30,499 nt of DNA from Opitutaceae bacterium. Lineage in GTDB: Bacteria; Verrucomicrobiota; Verrucomicrobiia; Opitutales; Opitutaceae. Below are positions 22,413 to 29,984 of this stretch, in pieces. Each line of letters begins with the position of its first letter. The stretch's first letter is position 1. The position numbers and the translations under genes are program-made. Under the pieces are notes generated by a model. It was not told the DNA's origin. It did no database searches and worked only from the letters and a program-made list of their open reading frames with translations. The stretch covers positions 1 through 30,499 of the forward strand of contig JAITDF010000136.1 of assembly GCA_031282705.1 (NCBI GenBank), written 5' to 3'.

Positions 22413-22455
22413 CGACTGCAATCGACTCAAATCGACTGCAATCGACTGCAATCGA
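22413..22455 (+). repeat. Decamer repeat copy 4
   Basis: Four direct units CGACTGCAAT, CGACTCAAAT, CGACTGCAAT, CGACTGCAAT plus CGA, then A-rich spacer to ATG 22471. Unlike the other copies it is all in one orientation. Confidence 0.88.
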
Positions 22456-22470
22456 AAAAAAAACAGCACC

Positions 22471-23901
22471 ATGACTCCCATACGCGATTTTTTATACGCA
22501 ATCGACCGCGCCATCTGGCCGCTGGCCGAACTCTCCGCAAAGACCGTGCTCGCGCACAATCCGCAGGCGCGTTTTCACCTTGTCTGCCTCGACTGCGAGC
22601 CGCCGGAGAGGAGCGCCGTGCCAATCGCCTCGCATCTGCGCGTCTCCACGGAGGAGGTGCGCAATTATGTGAAATATGATGTCGGGAAATACAATTTTCA
22701 CTGGGGCTACGGGGCGGCGGCGCGGTTCTTTGTGCAATTCATGCCGCATTTGCACCAGGTCATTTATCTGGATTGTGATACCATTTGCCTGAAGCCGGTT
22801 GATATTGAGCCGGTGCGCGCGGTCGCCTGCTGCCGCTACACCCGCTACGGCGCGGGGTCGCAGGGGGAGACCGCCGAATACCTCAACCTCGTCTTCCCTT
22901 CCGGTGCCGCCATCGCCGAGGCCGGCGTGCTCGTGCTCAATGTGGATTGGATGCGCGAGGTCGATTTCATCGCGCGGCTCTACGACGGACTCGAAAGCTA
23001 TCAAGACCTTTTTCGCCATCGCTTCTACCCCGAAAACATCGCCCTCGTGACACGGTTTCCTGATGACATCACATGGCTGCCGCTTAACTACAACGCAGGC
23101 CTGGCGGACTTCCAGCGCGGCCGCGTCGCCGAGGCGGACACCATTATATACCACGTGCATCAGGAGGTGAGCGGCATCCTCCCGAAAATAGCCTTCGTCG
23201 AAAACTACCTCCGCACCGGACCCATCCACATCGCCTACATCACAGACGGCTCCACCGGGTCGATCATGATGATGGAAATCTCCATGCGCTCCGTGCGCCG
23301 GCACAACCCCTCGGCGCGCTTCTGGGTGGTCTCCACCCTGCCGCTGCGCGGCAACTTCCGCAACGTCGTCATGCCCCTCCCCGAAAGCCTCCTCTTCGAG
23401 GAGCGCCCGCACTGCCGCCACTCACGCGCCAACCTCCTCAAGTTCCTCCTGCCACGCCTGCCCGTGGAGCGGCTCGTTTACCTCGACACCGACACCTTTT
23501 GCACGGGCCGCCTCGACGCACTCTGGGCGCTCACCGCAAAGGACGGCATCCACATCGCGCCGCACCCCGACGCCACACGGGAGGCGAAGGAACTCTTCGG
23601 CGGCACGTATTACAACGCCGGCGTCCTCGCCCTGAACCTCCCCTGGTTGCGCCTCATCGATTTTGAGCGGCGCTCCCTTGAGTGGGTGCCGCCGACGCCG
23701 GCGGAGCTGCCGCCGCACCTCTGGATGGCGGACGAGACGCTGCTAAACACGCTCTGGCGCGACGCATTCGCGCCGATGCCGGAAGCGTTCAACGTCACCC
23801 GGCCGGGGCGGCGGGAGGGCGTCATCCACCACTTCTGCAACAGCGGCCAGAAGGGCCGTTTTTTAAACACCGTCGCCGCCCTGGGCGGCTTCGACGGCTG
23901 A
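22471..23901 (+). CDS. Tandem GT8-type glycosyltransferase in the tail module (476 aa)
   Basis: Two glycosyltransferase family 8-like domains in one chain. Domain 1 (1 to about 250) has IYLDCDTICLKP with DxD at 101-103, AGVLVLNVDWMREVDF (151-166) and IIYHVHQ near 225. Domain 2 (about 251-476) starts anew with IAYITDGSTGSIMMMEISMR, has YLDTDTFCTG with DxD at 339-341, YYNAGVLALNLPWLRLIDF (380-398), ADETLLNTLW and a C-terminal VIHHFCNSGQKGRF. Both DxD sites are intact, so both may bind nucleotide sugar with a metal. It lies directly behind the collagen-like fibre and before the hub gene. Domain 1 has visibly more AT-rich codons than neighbouring phage genes, a sign of acquisition. Likely a cytoplasmic enzyme that adds sugar to a virion or host glycan; the substrate is unknown. 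Confidence 0.82.
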   Translation: MTPIRDFLYAIDRAIWPLAELSAKTVLAHNPQARFHLVCLDCEPPERSAVPIASHLRVSTEEVRNYVKYDVGKYNFHWGYGAAARFFVQFMPHLHQVIYLDCDTICLKPVDIEPVRAVACCRYTRYGAGSQGETAEYLNLVFPSGAAIAEAGVLVLNVDWMREVDFIARLYDGLESYQDLFRHRFYPENIALVTRFPDDITWLPLNYNAGLADFQRGRVAEADTIIYHVHQEVSGILPKIAFVENYLRTGPIHIAYITDGSTGSIMMMEISMRSVRRHNPSARFWVVSTLPLRGNFRNVVMPLPESLLFEERPHCRHSRANLLKFLLPRLPVERLVYLDTDTFCTGRLDALWALTAKDGIHIAPHPDATREAKELFGGTYYNAGVLALNLPWLRLIDFERRSLEWVPPTPAELPPHLWMADETLLNTLWRDAFAPMPEAFNVTRPGRREGVIHHFCNSGQKGRFLNTVAALGGFDG

Positions 23902-23922
23902 CCTCCTCACCTTTCACCCGCC

Positions 23923-25782
23923 ATGATTTTCACCACCCACGCCTCCCGCACTTTCGCCCTGCTCCTCGACCAGCCCGACTGGTCGCAGCGCCCTTCGCTC
24001 ACCATGACGCTCGGCGCCGCCGTTGACCAGGCCCTCTCCGGCCGCGAGAACCGCCGCCCCGCCCACGCTCTCCCGCGCTGGTCGCTCTCCCTGCGCTACA
24101 CCCTCGCGCGCGCCCCCGCCCTCTCATGGCTCGAAGGCGCCCTCGCCCTCCAGCGCGACACCCTCCTCGCCGTCCCCCTCCCGTTCGACACCCTCGCCCC
24201 CGCCGGCTGGCCCGGACGCATCCTCTCCCCGCAACTCGCCCTCGCCTGGGACGGCTCCCCCAACCCCGCCCCCGGCGCCTTCGCCCTCCTCACCGCCGCC
24301 GACCTCGCCGGGAGCGCGGGCGGCCCGCCCGCGACAGGCTTCCCCCGCCTCGCCCCGCTCCTCGCCGGACGCCTCAAAACCCGCCCCGAACTCACCGCCC
24401 TCAACGACCGCGAATGCCGCTTCGCCATCGAACTTGAGGAGGCCTCGCCAGACTGGTGCTCCCTCTCCCCCGCGCCCCCGGAGGCCGGGGCGCCGGTGTC
24501 CGTTGACTGGCCCGCCGCCCTCTCCGCCAACTGGCGCGAGCAACCCGCCGACACCATCGAGGACCTCTCCGCCGCCGCCACCATCGGCGCCGGCCGCGAG
24601 CCGGCCGTCGAGGATGACTCCGCGCCGTGGCGCGTGCAAAAATTCCTCCTCACCCTCTCCTCCCGCGCGCAAATCCGCGCCCTCCTCAATTTCTTCGCGG
24701 CGCGCAAGGGTCGGGTCCAGTCATGGGTGGTGCCCTGGCTCCTTGCGCCCGCGGAGAACCCCGACAACCCCGCCGCCCCGCACTTCACCCGCTGCCGCTT
24801 CGCCTCCGACTCGCTCACGCTCACCTTCCAAAGCGACGCTGTCGCCGAGGCCCAGATCGAGGTCGCGCAACTCCCTTGGGAAATCTCCCTCAGCGCCGGC
24901 GAGCAGCCGGAGCAGCCCGCAATCGCCCACCTCTACCGCCTCACCGCCGACCTGCCCGACTCCCTCGTCCTCTGGCGCTTCACCGACTGGGAAAGCCCCC
25001 TCGCCCGCAACGAACCCGCACCCGTCACCTACGCACCCGCCCGCATCGAACACGACGCCGTCACACGCGACATCAACCTCGACGACGACGACGTCACCCT
25101 CACCGCCACCCTCGACGACACCCCCGCCGCCGCCGCACACCCCCTCGCCCTCGTGGTGCGCCGCGCCCTCGACTGCCCCCTCCGCCTCGAAATACTCCGC
25201 TGCGACCCCGCCGCCCCGGCCGCCGCCGAGGAACTCTTCAGCGGCCTCATCGCCGATGTCACGCTGGAAGGCCGCAAACTCACCGCCACCGCCACCATCC
25301 TCGGCGGCAAACTGGAGGTGAAGGTGCCCCGCTTTTATTTTTCCAAAACCTGCAACCACACCTTCGGCGGCTTCGGCTGCGGCCTGCCCCCGCAGACCGC
25401 CGCCGCCACCATCGACGCCCTCACCGACGCCACCCACCTCGCCATCACCGTCGGCGACGCCCCCGACGCCATCGACCTCTCCCAGCCCGGCGCCCTCACC
25501 GGCGCGTGGTTCTCCGTCGGCGCCGGCCTCGCCATGCAACTCCGCGCCATCGCCGCCGACGAAGGCGCCGGCCCCGCCCGCGCCATCACTCTCACCCGCC
25601 CCCTCCGCGACACCGCCGCCCTCGCCGGCGCCACCGTCATCCTCCGCCTCTCCTGCGACAAAACCATCGCCGGCTGCGCCCGCTGGGGCAACGCCCTCAA
25701 CTTCGGCGGCCACCCCCAAATGGGACCGCAAAACCTCTCCATACCCACCCGCGAAACCAACGCCGCCGGCGGCAAAAAATAA
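23923..25782 (+). CDS. Fused DUF2460/DUF2163-like tail hub protein (619 aa)
   Basis: N-terminal part contains repeated hub-like motifs: ALPRWSLSLRYTLARAPALS, and again WRVQKFLLTLSSRAQIRALL followed by FFAARKGRVQSWVVPWLLAP, the latter fitting DUF2460-type tail proteins (GTA gp12). The C-terminal part (about 340-619) fits DUF2163/BR0599 (GTA gp13): ARIEHDAVTRDINLDDDDVT, ILRCDPAAPAAAEELFSGLI, the cysteine block FYFSKTCNHTFGGFGCGLPP, and a final CDKTIAGCARWGNALNFGGH. GTA gp12 and gp13 are normally separate genes and are followed by an NlpC/P60 gene, as this one is. The cysteines suggest a metal or iron-sulfur site, as known for GTA/T5-type hubs. Forms part of the tail tip hub. Confidence 0.75.
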   Translation: MIFTTHASRTFALLLDQPDWSQRPSLTMTLGAAVDQALSGRENRRPAHALPRWSLSLRYTLARAPALSWLEGALALQRDTLLAVPLPFDTLAPAGWPGRILSPQLALAWDGSPNPAPGAFALLTAADLAGSAGGPPATGFPRLAPLLAGRLKTRPELTALNDRECRFAIELEEASPDWCSLSPAPPEAGAPVSVDWPAALSANWREQPADTIEDLSAAATIGAGREPAVEDDSAPWRVQKFLLTLSSRAQIRALLNFFAARKGRVQSWVVPWLLAPAENPDNPAAPHFTRCRFASDSLTLTFQSDAVAEAQIEVAQLPWEISLSAGEQPEQPAIAHLYRLTADLPDSLVLWRFTDWESPLARNEPAPVTYAPARIEHDAVTRDINLDDDDVTLTATLDDTPAAAAHPLALVVRRALDCPLRLEILRCDPAAPAAAEELFSGLIADVTLEGRKLTATATILGGKLEVKVPRFYFSKTCNHTFGGFGCGLPPQTAAATIDALTDATHLAITVGDAPDAIDLSQPGALTGAWFSVGAGLAMQLRAIAADEGAGPARAITLTRPLRDTAALAGATVILRLSCDKTIAGCARWGNALNFGGHPQMGPQNLSIPTRETNAAGGKK

Positions 25783-25822
25783 CCGCAATCGACTCATGTC
25801 GATTGCAGTCGATTGCAGTCGA
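25783..25822 (+). repeat. Decamer repeat copy 5
   Basis: Partial CCGCAAT, then CGACTCATGT, CGATTGCAGT, CGATTGCAGT plus CGA, starting directly at the stop of the hub gene, followed by an A-rich spacer to ATG 25841. Confidence 0.85.
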
Positions 25823-25840
25823 AAAAAACACCACCACGCC

Positions 25841-26464
25841 ATGCACCCTTTTTTCCACGACCCGGCCCGCTGCCAGCTCCTCGCCGCCGAAGCCGCCCTC
25901 TGGCAAGGCACCCGCTTTTTCAAGGGCAGTTGCGCGCGCGGCCACGGCGTCGATTGCGTCCGCTACGCGCACGCCCTCCTCCGCGTGTGCGGCGCGGTGC
26001 CGGTAGCGTTCGACTTCCCCGCCTACGACCTCGACCACGGCAGGCACAGCCACACCCCGCAACTCCTCATCACCCTCCTCACGCACCCGGCCCTCGTGGG
26101 CCGCTTCGCGCTCACCCCGCCAGCCGCGCCGCGCCTCCCCGGCGATCTCTACGGCCTGCGCTCAGGCCGCGCCGACCACCACCTCGCCATCCACCTCCCC
26201 GACGGCAACGTCACCCACGCCCTTGAACATCACGGCGTCGTCATCCACCCCGCATCCGACGAAAACTTCCAGCGCCGCATCCTCTACATCCTCCGCCCCG
26301 TGGAAGCCCCGCTCCTCACCGCCGGGGCATCGGAAACTTCGGCCAGTCCCGCTTACGCTCCTGCGTCACCCGCGCCCAAATATAAAACAGGAGCAGTCCC
26401 GCCACCTCCAGCAACGCCACCACCGCCCCCGCCTTGTGATAGCCCTCCGCCGCCACCAAAATAG
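25841..26464 (+). CDS. NlpC/P60-type tail peptidase (207 aa)
   Basis: Cys peptidase of the tail: GTRFFKGSCARGHGVDCVRY carries the likely nucleophile C39, and ADHHLAIHLPDGNVTHALEH carries the His (H114). This fits GTA gp14/phage NlpC proteins that cut peptidoglycan at DNA entry. The natural domain end appears to be RRILYILRPVE near 155. The remaining 50 residues are a Pro/Ala-rich tail with no fold, and this tail is antisense to the 62-aa membrane protein gene (26316-26504). Start fixed by the A-rich leader after decamer copy 5. It is also the only peptidoglycan-cutting enzyme I can recognise in the window. Confidence 0.82.
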   Translation: MHPFFHDPARCQLLAAEAALWQGTRFFKGSCARGHGVDCVRYAHALLRVCGAVPVAFDFPAYDLDHGRHSHTPQLLITLLTHPALVGRFALTPPAAPRLPGDLYGLRSGRADHHLAIHLPDGNVTHALEHHGVVIHPASDENFQRRILYILRPVEAPLLTAGASETSASPAYAPASPAPKYKTGAVPPPPATPPPPPPCDSPPPPPK

Positions 26465-26504
26465 CCGGTGCGAAAAATGCCATTAAAAGATACGTCCAAG
26501 CCAT
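26316..26504 (-). CDS. Small antisense two-TM membrane protein (62 aa)
   Basis: Leftward frame inside the rightward tail operon. From ATG 26504 (or 26513): MAWTYLLMAFFAPAILVAAE forms one membrane helix, then GAVVALLEVAGLLLFYIWAR a second, followed by a basic tail VTQERKRDWPKFPMPRR. The sense strand here encodes only the low-complexity Pro-rich tail of the NlpC protein, so the leftward frame is the more protein-like one. It ends at 26316 and abuts the tape measure start. Two-TM with a basic tail resembles small superinfection-exclusion or holin-like proteins. It would need its own promoter, which would have to lie within the start of the tape measure gene. Confidence 0.6.
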   Translation of the reverse strand: MAWTYLLMAFFAPAILVAAEGYHKAGAVVALLEVAGLLLFYIWARVTQERKRDWPKFPMPRR

Positions 26505-26511
26505 TATTCCC

Positions 26512-29500
26512 ATGCCCGCAAACGAAATCTCAATTGCCCTTCTTTTCAAGTCCAATGTTGCACCTATTTTAAGCGAGGCCGGAAAAAGCCTCTTCAACTT
26601 CCGCAACACTCTCGCCGAAGGGCAACGCGCCGCCGCGGAATTTAATAAAACCATCTCCAACGGCGATGTCGCCCTCCGCAAATGGGCATCCGCCGCCGGC
26701 GCCTTCCTCGGCGCGCAGGCCCTCCGCGGCTATGTCGCCGAGGCCGAAAAGGCCCGCAAGGCCACGCAGCAGCTCCACACCGCCCTGCTCCTCGCCGGAC
26801 GGCCCTCCGCCGAGCGCGCGTTCCTCGCCCAGGCCTCCGCCTTGGAGCGCCTCACCAACTTCTCCGCCGAGGAAGTCATCGCCGTCCAGCGCCTCCTCGT
26901 CGCCGGCGGCGCCAACACGCGCCAGACGCAGGCCCTCACCGCGGCCGTCCTGGACTTCGCCGCCGCCACCGGGCAGGACGCAACCTCCGCCGCGCAACTC
27001 ATCTCCCGCGAAATCAAAAACAACACCGGGGAACTCGGCCGCTACAAAATCGCACTCGACTCCTCCAAGGACCGCGTGACCGCGATGACCGAGGCCCTCG
27101 CCGCCTACGCCGGCGGGCAGGCCGGGGCCGCAGTCGCCGACGCCGTCCACCGCAAAACCACCGTCGAAATCGCCGACGCCACCAAGCAGCTCGGCGACAC
27201 GCTCATCACCCTCCGCAACGCCTTTGTCGCGGGCATCGCGCCAATGGCCAGAAGCACCGCCACCGCCCTGTCTTCGGCGGGTGCCTTCGGCAACCTCGCC
27301 GAGGGCGCGGCCAAGGCGGCGGGAAAGTTTGCCCCGCTGGTGCTCGCCATCGCCGCAATACCGATGGCGAGCAAGACGGTGTTGGCAGTCATCAATCCGC
27401 TTCGCACTGGCTTCGTGATGCTTGCCGGCGACGCGCAAATGACCATTTCCAAGGTCCAGCAACTCACAAAGGCGCTCGGCCTTTTGCAGACTTTGAAAAC
27501 CAGCACCGGCGGCGTCACCCTCGGCGTCGCCAGCCTCGTCGCCACCGCCGCCATCGGCGGCTACGCCATCGGCACGGCCCTCGGCAACGCCATCGCCGCC
27601 GGCATCGAAAAACGCCGCCAGGCCGTCATCGCCGCCACCACCGACGCCACCCAGGCCAGCCTCGCGATCATAAAACAGGCCGCCGCCATCCGCTCCCAAG
27701 AGCAGGCAAAGGAAAATGCCGAAGAACTGCGCGCCCAAATCGCCGCCTTGGAAAAAGAAAAAAAACGGCTGACCGACCTCGGGAATAAAACAACCCGCGT
27801 GCAAACCCCCTACGGCGCCGGCGCCGCCATCAAACGCGGACTTGATGGACTTGAGACCGCCCAGCTCGCCACCCTCGAAAACAACCTCCTCGGCCTCCGC
27901 CGCTCTCTCGCCGACCTCGAAAACGAGCAGCAAAACGCCGCCACCATCAGAAGAAACCTCAACGCCGACGCCGAGGCCGCCGAGCGCAAACGCGTGGACG
28001 CCCTCGTCGAACAACTCGACAAACTCCGCGATGTCCGCGCCGAGCAGGAGCTCGCCGCGATGGACGCCGCCGCCCAGATCGCCACCCTCACCGACCGCGC
28101 CTGGGACCTGCGCGCCGCCCTCGACGCCGTGGGCGAAGGCGGCGGCGAACGCGAGGAAGCCCAGCGCCTCGCCCTCCTCAACCAGCTCGCCCCCGTCGAA
28201 GCCCGCATCGCCGAAATCGAAGAGCGGGAGAAGAAAAAAACCGAGGACGCCGCCACCAAAAAAAGCCTCTACCAAATCGAGACACAGGCCATCCAGGCCG
28301 AACTCAATGGCAACACCCAACTCGCCGCCCAGCTCCGCGACGAACTCGCCCTCCGCAAGGAAATCGCCGCCACCAACGACCCCGCCGCCGCGCAAGCCCG
28401 CCTCGACGCCGAAAAAGCCCTCGCCGCGCAGAAAAAAGCCGAGGAGACCGCCGAAGCCGAAGCCGCGAAATTCCGCTACGAAATCGAGACGCGCGCACTG
28501 GAAGCCGAGGCCGAGGGCAACACCCGGCTCGCCGCCACCCTCCGCGAAAAACTCGCCCTCCTCAATGAAATCGCCGCCACCGGCGACCCCGCCGCCGCAA
28601 AGGCCCGCCTCGACGCCGAAAAAGCCCTCGCCGACGAGCAGGAAAAACGCGCCCAGGCCGCCCTCGCCGACGCCCGCGACGAACTCACCCTCCAGCAACG
28701 CCTCACGGCAATCGCCGACACCCGCGCCGCCATCGAAGGCGACCTTCACCTCACCCAGCGGGAACGCAACGCCCTCGTCATTCCGCAACTGCGCGAGGAA
28801 AACCGCCTCCTTCAGGAAAGGCTCAACAAACTCCGCGCCCTCGCCGACGCCGAACCCGACCCCGCCAGGCGCCTCGAATACGATCGCGAAATCGGCGACA
28901 CCTCCCGCCGCATCACCGACAACACCGCCGCCATCTCCGGCGCCGCCCCCCGCTCCCAGGCGGAGGAAGTCTCAATCGCCTACGCCGGACTCTCCGACTC
29001 CCTCGGCACCGACGCCCAGCGCGCCGCCCAGGCCTGGGCCGACGCCTCCGACTCCATCCGCACCAGCATGGGCTCCGCACTCGCCGACATGATCTGGCAG
29101 ACCGGCTTCACCCGCGACGCCATCAAAAACCTCGGCATGAGCATCGCCGAAAACTTTGTCCAGATCGGCGCAAAAATGGCCGCGGACTGGATTTTCCAGC
29201 ACACCGTCATGGCCGCCTGGAGCGCCATCTTCCGCGCCAAGGAGGTTGTCGGGGACACCGCCACCGAAGCCTCAAAAACCGCCATCACCACCGCCGGCGA
29301 GAACGCCCGCGTCGGCATCAAGGCCGCCTCCGAAGCCGCCAAGACCGGCATCGTCGCCGAAAGCGAAGTCACCCAGACCGGCATCACCGCCGCCAACGCC
29401 GCCGCCCGCACCACCACCAACACCACCGAAGGCATGAGCTGGCTCGGCAAGGCCGCCGTCGGCGCCATGAACGCCGTCGCCTCCATACCCTACGTCGGCC

Positions 29501-29901
29501 CCATCCTCGCCGTCGCCGCCGCCGCCGCCATAATTGCCGCCGGCATCAAACTCCTCACCGGCGGCTTCCGCAAAGGCGGCTACACCGGCGACGGCCCCCC
29601 CGGCGAAGTCGCCGGCCCCGTCCATCGCGGCGAATACGTCATCCCCGCGCCCGCGGTCGACGCCATCGGCCTCGAAAACATCCCCTCCCTCCTCGCCGGC
29701 GCCCTCACCGCCCCCGTCCCCGCCTACGCCGCCGCCGGCCCCGCCGCGCGAAACGACGCCGCCGCCGGCGCGCAACCCATCTCCATCGCCGTCTGGGACA
29801 ACCGCCGCAACGCCGGCCAATGGCTCCACCGCCAAAGCGGCCGCCGCCTCCTCGCCCAAACCCTCCGCAAAACCGCCTGGGAACGCGGTCAGGCAACCTG
29901 A
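26512..29901 (+). CDS. Tape measure protein (1129 aa)
   Basis: Longest gene in the window. Mostly helical with coiled coils and Ala/Glu/Lys-rich stretches. Opens MPANEISIALLFKSNVAPIL; membrane-like segments lie near 273-290 (FAPLVLAIAAIPMASKTVLA) and about 345-370 (VTLGVASLVATAAIGGYAIG) and again near 985-1005 (VGPILAVAAAAAIIAAGIKL). A long coiled coil from about 395 contains a duplicated unit (see finding). The C-terminus has FRKGGYTGDGPPGEVAGPVH and RGEYVIPAPAVDAIGLENIP, the classic end of tape measure proteins. Length sets tail length: about 1100 residues would suggest a tail near 160-170 nm by the usual 1.5 Angstrom per residue rule. Confidence 0.88.
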   Translation: MPANEISIALLFKSNVAPILSEAGKSLFNFRNTLAEGQRAAAEFNKTISNGDVALRKWASAAGAFLGAQALRGYVAEAEKARKATQQLHTALLLAGRPSAERAFLAQASALERLTNFSAEEVIAVQRLLVAGGANTRQTQALTAAVLDFAAATGQDATSAAQLISREIKNNTGELGRYKIALDSSKDRVTAMTEALAAYAGGQAGAAVADAVHRKTTVEIADATKQLGDTLITLRNAFVAGIAPMARSTATALSSAGAFGNLAEGAAKAAGKFAPLVLAIAAIPMASKTVLAVINPLRTGFVMLAGDAQMTISKVQQLTKALGLLQTLKTSTGGVTLGVASLVATAAIGGYAIGTALGNAIAAGIEKRRQAVIAATTDATQASLAIIKQAAAIRSQEQAKENAEELRAQIAALEKEKKRLTDLGNKTTRVQTPYGAGAAIKRGLDGLETAQLATLENNLLGLRRSLADLENEQQNAATIRRNLNADAEAAERKRVDALVEQLDKLRDVRAEQELAAMDAAAQIATLTDRAWDLRAALDAVGEGGGEREEAQRLALLNQLAPVEARIAEIEEREKKKTEDAATKKSLYQIETQAIQAELNGNTQLAAQLRDELALRKEIAATNDPAAAQARLDAEKALAAQKKAEETAEAEAAKFRYEIETRALEAEAEGNTRLAATLREKLALLNEIAATGDPAAAKARLDAEKALADEQEKRAQAALADARDELTLQQRLTAIADTRAAIEGDLHLTQRERNALVIPQLREENRLLQERLNKLRALADAEPDPARRLEYDREIGDTSRRITDNTAAISGAAPRSQAEEVSIAYAGLSDSLGTDAQRAAQAWADASDSIRTSMGSALADMIWQTGFTRDAIKNLGMSIAENFVQIGAKMAADWIFQHTVMAAWSAIFRAKEVVGDTATEASKTAITTAGENARVGIKAASEAAKTGIVAESEVTQTGITAANAAARTTTNTTEGMSWLGKAAVGAMNAVASIPYVGPILAVAAAAAIIAAGIKLLTGGFRKGGYTGDGPPGEVAGPVHRGEYVIPAPAVDAIGLENIPSLLAGALTAPVPAYAAAGPAARNDAAAGAQPISIAVWDNRRNAGQWLHRQSGRRLLAQTLRKTAWERGQAT

Positions 29902-29921
29902 CAATTTAAGTTTCCCCACCC

Positions 29922-29984
29922 CTGCCACCACTCCCACCACTGCCACCCCTGCCACCACTCCCATCACTGCCAGCCCTGCCACCC
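29922..29984 (+). repeat. CTGCCACCM nonamer tandem repeat
   Basis: Seven 9-bp units (CTGCCACCA, CTCCCACCA, CTGCCACCC, CTGCCACCA, CTCCCATCA, CTGCCAGCC, CTGCCACCC) end exactly at ATG 29985. A third leader-repeat family in the same operon. Confidence 0.85.

Noticed and set aside
13333..25822. Decamer hairpins as simple rho-independent terminators
   Set aside because: Each is followed by an A-rich, not T-rich, run on the coding strand and lies right before a start codon within one operon; some copies have only direct units and do not fold well.
26505..26681. Longer 121-aa start for the antisense membrane protein
   Set aside because: The added N-terminal part is antisense to the well-conserved start of the tape measure and is not protein-like; ATG 26504 or 26513 is better.
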